Positions 1 through 6,842 of a stretch of 64,000 nt of DNA are shown here, one piece after another. Both the position numbers and the translations under genes were made by a program. The stretch covers positions 17,125,001-17,189,000 of the forward strand of contig NC_079885.1 of NCBI RefSeq assembly GCF_029227915.1. Direction: 5' to 3'. The notes under the pieces were generated by a model that worked only from the letters and a program-made list of their open reading frames with translations, was not told the origin of the DNA and ran no database searches. Origin of the DNA: Hydractinia symbiolongicarpus (lineage: Eukaryota; Cnidaria; Hydrozoa; Anthoathecata; Hydractiniidae). Within the stretch, counting starts at the first letter, position 1; every line of letters begins with the position of its first letter.

Positions 1-2
1 TC

Positions 3-248
3 TCACATCTTGCGGATGTTGTCCATGCTTTTTTTGCCTGCTGCTACTCTATATAAAAGCTCTTCATCTTCATCAATTGGATTTTGATACTCAAAGCCTT
101 CATAGTATATTCCATTTCGAAATCTAAAATCTTCCAAGCATTGCGGGCAATAACCAGTAACTGACGCTGCTTTAATACAACGTTGGAGTACAGGCACAGA
201 GATATTGTAAAGATCCGTAAATTGTAATTTTTGTACGTATGCTTCCAT
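3..248 (-). CDS. Small CxxC protein, 81 aa, virus-like element
   Basis: An open frame of 81 codons runs from ATG at 248 to TGA at 3-5. It has a single cysteine pair in the motif YCPQCLEDF around residues 33-41, followed by an acidic stretch (DEDEE). I do not recognise the family. It is the last gene of a minus-strand series and is separated from the upstream BRO-like gene by a perfect hairpin at 301-327. An AT-rich leader (ATATAAAAACAAAT) directly precedes the start codon, similar in style to other genes of this element. It could be a small zinc-binding accessory protein with a partner site, since one CxxC alone rarely forms a finger. Confidence 0.45.
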   Translation of the reverse strand: MEAYVQKLQFTDLYNISVPVLQRCIKAASVTGYCPQCLEDFRFRNGIYYEGFEYQNPIDEDEELLYRVAAGKKSMDNIRKM

Positions 249-300
249 ATTTGTTTTTATATTCCATTACTTTTTTTGTAGTGGTCAAGTAATAAGCATT

Positions 301-327
301 TTTTGTGACTCGCAAAGAGTCACAAAA
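301..327 (-). terminator. Perfect stem-loop abutting the BRO-like stop codon
   Basis: The arms TTTTGTGACTC and GAGTCACAAAA pair over 11 bp with a 5-base loop. The stop codon of the BRO-like gene occupies 328-330, so the hairpin begins at the very next base. Similar hairpins follow other genes of this element. Confidence 0.6.
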
Positions 328-1062
328 TTATCGCCTGCTTACACCATATCGATGGCGACGTTCTCGCGTATCTCCATCAGGCAATGTGAAATGGTTGCGA
401 AAAAAGTTGTCGGTACCAAGGACATCTTCCTTGAAACGATACCAGGCATGTACAGCATTAGGATGGTCGCATTCTGGTTCTCAGGGTACCTCACTCCTAA
501 AAGATTTATTCTCTCCGTGAGCAGTTTACGCTGGCATCGGATCATGAAGTGGCTATGTCTGCCAGCCATGCTATGCTCATGAGGATCGTTCTTATCCAAG
601 ACACATAGCACGGTGTCTATAGGAATTCGATGTGGAACATAGCGCGGTGGGAGTTGCTCGATCTGCTGGCGCAGAGCTGCAGCTTGGCTATCTCTAACCT
701 CGAGATCATCTTCAAGGATCGCAATGGCTACGTCTCTTTCTTTGATGGCCGCGTTTTTTTCTTAATGAATCCCTGCGAGCTTTCGCATTTCTCTAGGCAA
801 CACCTCCTCAGTAACTTAATCCACAAATGGTTCCGCTTCTTTTCTACCACATATCAGCAGAAAGCAATAAAGGCCTGGTTCCGTCAATAAAACCGTATCT
901 GGCTGGGGGAGGTCACGGTTGACCTGACTTTTTTTCACAACATTTTGAACGTCCTTATAGCGTTTTATATCATTCACCCCGCCCCTCAACATACACAGAT
1001 CGGACTTTTTTTCTATTAAAATTAAAGGATTTAACAACTGATCGCTGGATTAGAAGAGGCAT
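328..1062 (-). pseudogene. BRO-N / KilA-type virus gene, disrupted
   Basis: The Bro-N hallmark TVLLTEPGLYCFLL is readable around 840-895, followed by EAEPF, then in the same frame VTEEVLPREMRKLAG, and a coiled stretch (KERDVAIAILEDDLEVRD). A C-terminal part continues with RYPE and, one frame over, HPNAVHAWYRFKED and FFRNHFTLP. These parts match the layout of BRO-like proteins of large DNA viruses and virus-derived elements, which are putative DNA-binding regulators. The gene is dead. The start at 1062 gives SFNFNRKKVRSVYVEGRGE before a frame change near 985. In-frame TAA codons lie at 816-818 and 762-764, and another frameshift falls near 485. The frame ends with TAA at 328-330, directly against a hairpin. 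Confidence 0.7.
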
Positions 1063-1336
1063 TTTTATCTTGTTATTTTTTTTTTTGAAAACCGAAAATT
1101 TTTTGTATGGACAAGAAAAAAATATACGGTGCGGCTTGCCTCACCCCCATGATATCACAACGAGGGTTGGTTTTCTCGATTCTGAAGGCCAGTTGACCAA
1201 CGTACTTGCCGCAAACACCTTGGTGAAGTGACACCTCTGAGCGTACAATGTTCTCTGACAACGCGAGCAGTCACGCCGTTTTGTGGACCAAATCGATCCA
1301 TAAAATCGCCTAATGGCTCCGCAGGAGCACCACCAT
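1063..1336. other. Gap between BRO-like gene and ATPase relic
   Basis: Two overlapping minus-strand frames (1155-1340 and 1073-1261) are open, but neither resembles a family I know. They may be the shifted C-terminus of the ATPase relic or a lost small gene. Poly-T tracts near 1072-1085 form the AT-rich leader of the BRO-like gene. Confidence 0.3.
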
Positions 1337-1738
1337 TCACTCGAGAATTTTATAGCTTCTAGGGCGCTGTAACCTAATATACAAGCACGCATGTTTTGAT
1401 TCGTCCAGTTAATCCTTGATATTGGAAATTTCTTTCTTAGTCGAAATAACATGGCTTTCTTCGTGAATGAGATCAAATTCTTTCCGATTCTGTGGGTACC
1501 AAAGAAAAAGCATCTTTAGCTGGTCCCATACCGTTATTGGTATCTTCTTATATCTCTGTGTAAGCACCCATAAACTATACCTTCAATGCCTTCCAGACAC
1601 AGCTAGTTCTATCAATGGTCCACGAGTTTTATCGAGAGATTCGTCTCCTATCACATCATCGACAATGCACAGAATTTCTTCACCAGCTAATCGCGAGGAT
1701 AATTTTTCAATCCATTCAAAAAAAGTCAACGTAGCATT
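1337..1738 (-). pseudogene. DNA-packaging ATPase (A32/FtsK-HerA type), C-terminal half
   Basis: One minus-strand frame gives FFEWIEKLSSRLAGEEILCIVDDVIGDESLDKTRGPLIELAVSGRH, listed here as overlapping parts: FFEWIEKL, then ILCIVDD (Walker B with two Asp), then LIELAVSGRH, WVLTQRYKKIP, MLFLWYPQNR and SKHACLYIRL. The Walker B followed by the SGRH and LTQ sensor-like segments matches packaging ATPases of Polinton-like viruses, which drive DNA into capsids. In-frame stops lie at 1583-1585 (just after SGRH) and 1409-1411, and the frame ends with TGA at 1337-1339. The N-terminal half with Walker A is missing: upstream of 1738 the frame closes and the oppositely oriented gene at 1785 begins. This is a truncated, inactive copy. 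Confidence 0.68.
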
Positions 1739-1784
1739 GCGCTAACAGTTTATCCTCGGAAATAATCAAGAACACATAGTCATC

Positions 1785-2790
1785 TTGCCGAAGCGAGGAT
1801 CTCTCGAGGTACTTGCTACTCCATCGTATAGTCGGGCAGAGGATGACTATATTGTCAAAATGATACCACACCTAATAAAGGGTTTACCGACGATGCTACA
1901 CCTATTAAGAGGTTTACCGACGATGCTAAAGTCCAAGCCAAAAACCTTCTGGGCAAGTATAAAAGAGTCGAGAAGCCTGCTAAGACTAACAAGGCAGACG
2001 ATATAGTGATGGACCCACTACTCGGAAATCTTGTTGATGAAACGAAGAGCCTTCTGGAGACTTCCTTTGGCGGCGGCGAGGCATTTACGGAACGTAAAAG
2101 AAGAGGATTTAATCGCTAACTCCAAACCGTTAAAGGAAATTTAAAAAATTTGAAAAGTAAGATGATTTTCTATGATGGTGAGATTGGAAAAACAGAGGGC
2201 AAGGTGAAGGGGCTTGAAGCGAAGAAAGCTGCACCTGGAGTATCAGAACAACAGATAGAGATTTGGAACAAGGACATTGCAAACTCTAACGAAGATCTAG
2301 AACGACTCCAACGTGAAAAAGAAGCCGTACAAGAAGCGCACAGTTTACTATCATCCGAGATTCAGCTTACCGCTATTAAAGACACGCTGATGAAAATTGC
2401 AGGAGACGACAAATCTCTGGTTGAAAACTCAAGATTTCTTTAAAGGAACAAGGAATTGCTATAGCTAGTATCATTTCTGCTGTTGGTTTGTTGATATCCA
2501 CCATTGTACTAGCAGTTACAGGTGGCGCAGCAGCTGGTGCTGCAGCGGGAACTGGTGGAAGTAGTGAAAATTTTGTGCAACAGCTGAAAAGACTTGGAAA
2601 TTCTTTAAAATATTGGGCAGGAAAAGCCGGCGCGGCTCTTCCGGGTATTATAGGGACAGTAGTCTCCTTCTTTTTCAAGGTGGCAGCAAAAGTTATTGAA
2701 TTTGTTGCGCAGCAGTTGCATATTGCGATCGCTGGCGCTGTTGCTATTGTTGTAGGCTACATGGGTAGAAGCAAGGGTAAAAGATTGTAA
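1785..2790 (+). pseudogene. Coiled-coil plus hydrophobic membrane protein of the virus-like element
   Basis: The reading frame is split over three frames. An ATG at 1785 opens a frame that must shift near 1860. The next frame carries a duplicated FTDDA motif (from a 30-bp repeat at 1883-1942) and a TKSLLE segment, then a TAA at 2117-2119. It continues as a charged coiled coil (YDGEIGKTEGKVKGLEAKK, DLERLQREKEAVQEA). After a shift at about 2420-2440 it becomes hydrophobic: IASIISAVGLLISTIVLAV, a Gly/Ala-rich loop, then VIEFVAQQLHIAIAGAVAIV and a basic tail GRSKGKRL. The alternating amphipathic and transmembrane pattern fits a virion membrane or membrane-active protein; this is inference. The stop at 2788-2790 is followed after 5 bases by a hairpin. 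Confidence 0.5.
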
Positions 2791-2795
2791 AAAAA

Positions 2796-2823
2796 GTCGT
2801 GTGTGTGCAATCACACACATGAC
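2796..2823. terminator. Stem-loop between convergent virus-like genes
   Basis: Twelve-base arms GTCGTGTGTGTG and CACACACATGAC pair with one G-T wobble around a 4-base loop. It lies 5 bases after the stop of the plus-strand membrane-protein gene and faces the 3' end of the minus-strand gene at 2910. Confidence 0.55.
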
Positions 2824-2909
2824 GTTTATTAATTTTTGAGCCATGTATAAAATAAAACCAATTCCTGTTGAAACTAACGCGGTCTTAGTGTCATCGTGTT
2901 GCTCTGATT

Positions 2910-3727
2910 CTATTTTGTTGCTGTCACAGTCTGCGACTCTGACGTATGACTCGCCACATGTGTAAGACGCTTCGTTGACCCTGGGGACTTGTCAACCTGC
3001 TTTGCGTTAATCTTGGGATTGACACCGATAGAGAAATAATCCTTGTGATCAAAATTTTGTTTGTAAAATTCACGATTTTTCCAATGTGCAGGTTTATATC
3101 ACTAGGTATCATATACACACCATGGGCAACACTGAAATCAACCTTGGATCTCGCATACTTCAAGACATTTTGGAATTGAGCAATTTCCTGACCCGTATCG
3201 CTATCCTTAGTTATTAAATCTTCAAATGTTGTTAGGTACAACCGTGGGGCATCGATCGCACTGCCTTGGTTTCCAATTATACTAGATCTCGCGCTCGCCT
3301 GACTTTCGAGAATTAAGTAAGCATAAAATCTCACACTTTGCGATAATCGTTCGATACCAATGCGAGTAAGACCTTCGCTTTTTTCAATAATCCAGCGACT
3401 CCACGAGTCTTCATCGAAATAATTTGGGCCTGAACCAGGATAGTCCTTACGATGAAGTTGCCAACTACTGAAAATTGTTTTGTTCCTCCAATTCTGTTCA
3501 GCATCGGGTACTCAAAACTCACGAGCTTATTACTGGAGTTTCTGTTGATTGAATAGGTTGTTCAAACGTCGAAATCTGGCCGAACCCGATAGTGAAATTT
3601 CTAGTTGGGATAGGTTGTTCAAACGTCGAAATCTGGCCGAACCCGATAGTGAAATTTCTAGTTGGGATAAAACTTTACGTATTATACACTGCACGAACCA
3701 TAGGCAACTCAGCGTTTAGATGTTGCA
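2910..3727 (-). pseudogene. Probable virion protein gene, three frames
   Basis: Readable blocks in order from the 5' side: MQHLNAELPMVRAVYNT ending in a TAA; TRNFTIGFGQISTFEQP present twice because of a 57-bp tandem duplication; VSFEYPMLNRIGGTKQFSVV; FDEDSWSRWIIEKSEGLTR; RFYAYLILESQASARSS; TTFEDLI; AQFQNVLKYARSKVDFS; and AHGVYMIPSDINLHIGKIV. Frameshifts lie near 3540, near 3435 and near 3060. The length (about 270 codons), the beta-rich composition and the position among capsid-type genes suggest a structural protein. I cannot name the family. The last frame closes with TAG at 2910-2912. Confidence 0.45.
3553..3666 (-). repeat. Two tandem 57-bp copies inside the virion-protein relic
   Basis: Positions 3553-3609 and 3610-3666 are identical. 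The unit is 19 codons long, so the duplication keeps the reading frame of the minus-strand gene. Confidence 0.9.
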
Positions 3728-3768
3728 TGATTATACCGCAGGCGGACGTTGCACAATAAGCAGAAAAA

Positions 3769-3981
3769 TTAATTTGCGTAGACCAGAGGCTGAAAGGGTG
3801 AGCTCGTACCAGAATGGAATTCATAATCAACAAAAATGTCTGGAAATTTTACAGTGAAAGAGGACCCTTTATCATCAATAACAATGTTCTGCACCGTAAG
3901 GTCATTTCCTCTGAGACGTTCCAGATATCTCCCATGATTTGGTGTATACTTTGTTTTGGGGTTATACGAGTAAATATTCAT
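3769..3981 (-). CDS. Small ORF of virus-like element, 70 aa
   Basis: An open frame starts at ATG 3981 (MNIYSYNPKTKYTPNHGRYL) and ends at TAA 3769. The sequence alternates polar and beta-prone segments (DLTVQNIVIDDKGSSFTVKF) and has no cysteines or membrane spans. I do not recognise it; it may be a structural or scaffold protein or the intact N-terminal part of a longer decayed gene. It is divergent from the penton-like gene at 4004 with only 22 bases between the two start codons, so both are probably driven from one bidirectional promoter. Confidence 0.45.
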   Translation of the reverse strand: MNIYSYNPKTKYTPNHGRYLERLRGNDLTVQNIVIDDKGSSFTVKFPDIFVDYEFHSGTSSPFQPLVYAN

Positions 3982-3983
3982 AG

Positions 3984-3997
3984 TTTGTTATAACAAA
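3984..3997. promoter_or_regulatory. 14-bp perfect palindrome in a divergent promoter
   Basis: The 22-base gap between start codons at 3981 (minus) and 4004 (plus) contains TTTGTTATAACAAA, identical to its reverse complement. Its centre is the only place from which both genes could be controlled. Confidence 0.5.
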
Positions 3998-4003
3998 ATA
4001 AAC

Positions 4004-4636
4004 ATGAAACAACTCTTCATCACTGAGATTGTTAACCCGACTATTTTTGATGATTACCTAGGTCAGTGCACGAGGATCGCTCTAAAATCGATCAGCATTC
4101 GAGGCGGTCGGCCTAATCTTGGTAATGATAATGATTTTATTATCTAGAAGGTGGTACCTAATCAGAAGGAGACCCGGATCTGGATCGTGAAAGGTTTGTA
4201 CAAAATCGAGGATCTGGCAGATATTATCAACAAACAGCCTAATGGAAAGGAAGAGATATTTATGTTGAATAATGGATACTGCCGACTTCGTGTAAGTGAC
4301 GGAATTAAGGTTGTTATTAATAAAGACCTTTGAAAACTCCTTGGTTTATCTAAACCTATTGATGGTAAGAATTATACTAAAGGCGACTATGATGTATACT
4401 ACATGACCGATGTTTATCAGAGATTAAGTCTTATATGCCCCCAGTTAGATGAGGATGATTGCTTGTATAATGGTGAAAAATCAAAAATTCTCGCGATGCT
4501 GCCCACCAAAGAGTTAGATGCTTGGGGAGATATGCTCACCTGGAATTTTGACACACCAGTATATCTTCCGTTGAAAGGGTCGACGGATAGGCTCGAGTTC
4601 ATGCTTACCGATCAATATCACCCTGAAAAAAAGTAG
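4004..4636 (+). pseudogene. Penton-like jelly-roll minor capsid protein, two nonsense codons
   Basis: A single frame runs 210 codons from ATG 4004 to TAG 4636, broken only by TAG at 4145-4147 and TGA at 4331-4333. Landmarks are TIFDDYLGQCTRIALKSISI, GLYKIEDLADIIN, LLGLSKPIDGKNYTKGDYD, CLYNGEKSKILAMLP, and the closing block PVYLPLKGSTDRLEFMLTD. The pattern of G-x-Y-x-I-x-D-I followed by LGF/LGL, then N-G-S/E and P-V-Y-L-P-L-x-x-x-x-D-x-L-x-x-x-L-T-D is what I recall for the penton (minor capsid) protein of cnidarian Polinton-type elements. It would form capsid vertices. With just two point stops and no frameshift this gene decayed recently relative to its neighbours. Confidence 0.6.
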
Positions 4637-4691
4637 CTTTTACAGGACTAACGATGCAGTTGCTTATAGAATAATAAAGTAATTAAAGAAC

Positions 4692-5348
4692 ATGGATAGT
4701 ATGAAATTAGACCCAACCTTATCGCCAAGTGCGTCTGAGGACGATACTATGCAGGATGAAAGTCAGGTCTATAGATTAAAAAAGATGGAAGAGATCGAAA
4801 AGTTTCTACGATCAGAAGTGAGCTATAGAGACAACCTTACCAAGCGATGCAAGCGTCGTGCAACTGCAGCTACAATCAGTGACACTTCGGTAGTCACCGC
4901 AATCACTGTCCTTGAAGTCGCTTCAGTCGTAACCATCACTACAGGAGTTGGAATTTCAGTGAGTATTGGTCTGGCTTCAGCTGAAATCATCCTTGGAATC
5001 TCTTCAGCTGTCGTGCATAAAGTGCAAAAAATCTTTTACTCAAAAGCCAAGAAACATGACAAGATTAGGACTCTGGCTGAGGCCATGTTAGACTCCATCT
5101 CGACCCTCATCTCAAAAGCAGTAGAAGACTATCGGATCTCGCATGAGGAATATCATTTCATCCTTAAAGCAGTAGAACACTACCGTAATTTGAAAGAGCA
5201 GATTCGATTAAAATCAAAGCGTGTTGTAGAGACCATCACTACTGAGCAACGTGAAGCCATCTTAGCCGAAGGTAGGAAACAAGGAAAGCATGATTTTTTA
5301 CAGCAAATCGCCCGCACTCCCGATACCCCACCAGTCAATGTCACATAG
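4692..5348 (+). CDS. Two-pass membrane protein, 218 aa, intact
   Basis: The open frame runs without a break from ATG 4692 to TAG 5348. Residues 1-60 are acidic then basic (KRCKRRATAA at 51-60). Residues 64-108 form a long hydrophobic Val/Ile/Gly/Ala region, probably two membrane spans. Residues 110-180 are helical and charged (KVQKIFYSKAKKHDKI, DYRISHEEYHFILKAVEHY), and the tail is polar. Short proteins of this plan are common in cnidarian virus-like elements as I recall, but no function is established. The position right after the penton-like gene suggests a virion membrane component. It is the longest intact ORF of an otherwise decayed element, which is worth noting. An AT-rich leader (AATAAAGTAATTAAAGAAC) precedes the start. 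Confidence 0.6.
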   Translation: MDSMKLDPTLSPSASEDDTMQDESQVYRLKKMEEIEKFLRSEVSYRDNLTKRCKRRATAATISDTSVVTAITVLEVASVVTITTGVGISVSIGLASAEIILGISSAVVHKVQKIFYSKAKKHDKIRTLAEAMLDSISTLISKAVEDYRISHEEYHFILKAVEHYRNLKEQIRLKSKRVVETITTEQREAILAEGRKQGKHDFLQQIARTPDTPPVNVT

Positions 5349-5372
5349 CCTATGAAGATCCACCAAAGTATT

Positions 5373-5399
5373 ATTTGTGATGGGTTAACAATTACAAAT
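5373..5399 (+). terminator. Stem-loop after the 218-aa membrane gene
   Basis: Arms ATTTGTGAT and ATTACAAAT pair over 9 bases with one G-T wobble and a 9-base loop, 24 bases after the stop at 5348. Confidence 0.4.
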
Positions 5400-5436
5400 C
5401 ATTATCTCCCATAGTCAACCTCGCATCCTAACACTA

Positions 5437-5652
5437 TCACCATCGATCAGTAGATCCCCCATCATGTACTATGCGTCGCAGTTTTTTAGCGAATTGTCGC
5501 AAATATTCTTCAAGATTTTTTTCATATGCAATTTTAACGCAAGGTTTGCAATAAGGACCGTCTGTCTGTGTTGGAGCGTCCTTGTATTTGATTTTACGGA
5601 TTGCCTCAACAAGATCTTCCTCATTCAATGTAGAATAACGAGGAATTTTCAT
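5437..5652 (-). CDS. Small basic CxxC protein, 71 aa
   Basis: ATG at 5652, stop at 5437. The N-terminal half (MKIPRYSTLNEEDLVEAIRK) is followed by one cysteine pair in GPYCKPCVKIAYEKN and a basic helix (LRQFAKKLRRIV). It resembles the 81-aa protein at 3-248 in size and in holding a single CxxC pair, but I see no sequence kinship. Function unknown. It converges with the membrane-protein gene on the plus strand and is the last member of a five-to-six gene minus-strand series that starts at 7977. Confidence 0.45.
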   Translation of the reverse strand: MKIPRYSTLNEEDLVEAIRKIKYKDAPTQTDGPYCKPCVKIAYEKNLEEYLRQFAKKLRRIVHDGGSTDRW

Positions 5653-5735
5653 TAATTTGGCTTTTTTTCAAAGTGCGTTCATTTATTTTCATATAGTTCC
5701 TTATCAATTATATAAATGCAGGTGATGCAAATAAA

Positions 5736-6101
5736 CTATAACTCAGTACTCTCATCATCCTCAGATTCAGATTCTGTAAGATAATTAGCACCATACCTTT
5801 TAACCTCTTTATATTTACACTCTTCTAGGTAGGTTTGTCCATAATAGTTGCGACCCTGTCTATAGATGCTCCCTATTTTAATGATGGCCGTACATTCGTA
5901 TGGTCCTCCTTGAAGTGGTTTCCTTTGCTTATGAAAATTGGTTCTAATTTTACCTTCCCATTCCTTGCGCTTAGGATTGATATAAAGGTCTTTTTTCACA
6001 ATTATGTTGGTGAAGCAATAACCTCCCAAATCCTCCACTTTTTTCAGTATCTCCTCGTATTTTTCTAACCATTCAGGATAGTCACCAAGATCAAAAGACA
6101 T
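5736..6101 (-). CDS. Acidic-tailed protein, 121 aa, unknown family
   Basis: The frame is intact from ATG 6101 (MSFDLGDYPEWLEKYEEIL) to TAA 5736. The middle is basic and aromatic (NPKRKEWEGKIRTNFHKQRK, YRQGRNYYGQTY), and the end is a strongly acidic run (TESESEDDESTEL). A basic body with an acidic tail is often seen in nucleic-acid binding virion or chaperone-like proteins, but this is only analogy. Neighbouring genes on the same strand are 6166-6342 upstream and 5437-5652 downstream. No disruption is visible. Confidence 0.5.
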   Translation of the reverse strand: MSFDLGDYPEWLEKYEEILKKVEDLGGYCFTNIIVKKDLYINPKRKEWEGKIRTNFHKQRKPLQGGPYECTAIIKIGSIYRQGRNYYGQTYLEECKYKEVKRYGANYLTESESEDDESTEL

Positions 6102-6165
6102 AGTGAACGCGGAAGTCTCGGTGTATTGAGAGACACCCTGGGAGTAGATATTTTAGGGGTTTTTA

Positions 6166-6342
6166 TCAGTAACGGTGTAACTCGACTTGGTCATGATATC
6201 CAATCACAAACCTTTCGTCTTTGCCTTTGTTTGCAGGGATTGAGTCGCTTAGAATTTCAATTTTCACATCTTCGATGTTTAGTGGTGTTGCATTACAGTA
6301 AAATTCTTTTGATTTAACAATTTTGTCTCCAAATTTCAACAT
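6166..6342 (-). CDS. Mini-protein, 58 aa
   Basis: A frame of 58 codons starts at ATG 6342 (MLKFGDKIVKSKEFYCN) and ends at TGA 6166-6168. It holds an LNIEDVKIEIL segment and RFVIGYHDQVEL. I recall short proteins starting with (V/L)xFGDxxVxKxEFY in cnidarian Polinton-like elements, where they have no assigned role, so kinship is likely but unverified. The leader carries ATAAATAAAAGA at 6345-6356, identical to the leader of the repeat-protein gene at 7977. Confidence 0.5.
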   Translation of the reverse strand: MLKFGDKIVKSKEFYCNATPLNIEDVKIEILSDSIPANKGKDERFVIGYHDQVELHRY

Positions 6343-6344
6343 GC

Positions 6345-6356
6345 TCTTTTATTTAT
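6345..6356 (-). promoter_or_regulatory. Shared upstream motif, copy 1
   Basis: ATAAATAAAAGA on the minus strand, 2 bases before the start codon of the 58-aa gene. The same 12 bases precede the gene starting at 7977. A TATA-like or late-promoter-like role is inference. Confidence 0.4.
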
Positions 6357-6370
6357 GTTAAAAAATTTTA

Positions 6371-6550
6371 TCAATAAATTTTATAAATAAATTTTATTTT
6401 TCTGGTCAAAGATTTACAACAACCACCGTTATATAAAGTGTATTCCTGATAACAAGGCCAACATAACATTTTACCTTTCACCACAAGTTTCCTTCCACAT
6501 TTGCACCTATCATATATATCAAGTAGACATTCATCACACTGTTCTTTCAT
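6371..6550 (-). CDS. Zinc-ribbon mini-protein, 59 aa
   Basis: ATG at 6550 and TGA at 6371-6373 give 59 residues beginning MKEQCDECLLDIYDRCKCGR. Cysteines occur as CDEC, CKC and CWPC (residues 5, 8, 16, 18, 30, 33) plus a later CC pair, which is enough for a zinc ribbon or treble-clef knuckle. The tail is basic (KSLTRKIKFIYKIY). It may be a small transcription or DNA-binding factor of the element. The frame is intact. The hairpin at 6559-6580 separates it from the upstream membrane mini-gene. Confidence 0.5.
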   Translation of the reverse strand: MKEQCDECLLDIYDRCKCGRKLVVKGKMLCWPCYQEYTLYNGGCCKSLTRKIKFIYKIY

Positions 6551-6558
6551 CGTTTATC

Positions 6559-6580
6559 TTATGTTTCGCTAGAAACATAA
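6559..6580 (-). terminator. Perfect stem-loop after the TM mini-gene
   Basis: TTATGTTTC and GAAACATAA pair perfectly over 9 bp with a 4-base loop, 17 bases after the stop codon at 6598-6600 and just before the next start codon at 6550. Confidence 0.5.
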
Positions 6581-6597
6581 AATCCTGAATAGTGTCA

Positions 6598-6777
6598 TTA
6601 CTCTAAATCACGAACCCTATCCTCCAGGTCTTTAATCAATCTATCGTTCTCCTTCTCCTTATCGCTTTCTTGTGCGAGAGCCATGGCCATAAGTGGCAGA
6701 GAGATACCAATAGCAGCCATAAATATCGTGAGTGCTGTCCCCAGAAATATGTCGAGTGTTGATTGCTGTTAATTCAT
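6598..6777 (-). pseudogene. Tail-anchored membrane mini-protein, in-frame stop at codon 3
   Basis: The frame reads Met-Asn-stop (6769-6777) and then continues open through IFLGTALTIFMAAIGISLPL, a single membrane span, into a charged helix (DRLIKDLEDRVRDLE), ending with TAA at 6598-6600. An internal Met at 6720 would still allow a 40-residue product beginning MAAIGISLPLMAMALA. One span followed by a short coiled coil suggests a virion membrane peptide. The single nonsense codon is the only visible damage. Confidence 0.45.
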
Positions 6778-6786
6778 TCATTATAT

Positions 6787-6842
6787 AGATTTTTTTTCAA
6801 TACACCATCCACGGCTTAGTTTTTTTCAATACACCATCCACA
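6787..6842 (-). repeat. Direct repeat at the 3' end of the repeat-protein gene
   Basis: TTTTTTTCAATACACCATCC occurs at about 6790 and again at about 6822, duplicating the last codons of the gene and its stop context. Confidence 0.7.

Noticed and set aside
5464-6317. Plus-strand frames opposite the small minus-strand genes
   Set aside because: Phe/Ile-rich antisense shadows without AT-rich leaders; the minus-strand frames have acidic tails, CxxC pairs or shared promoters.
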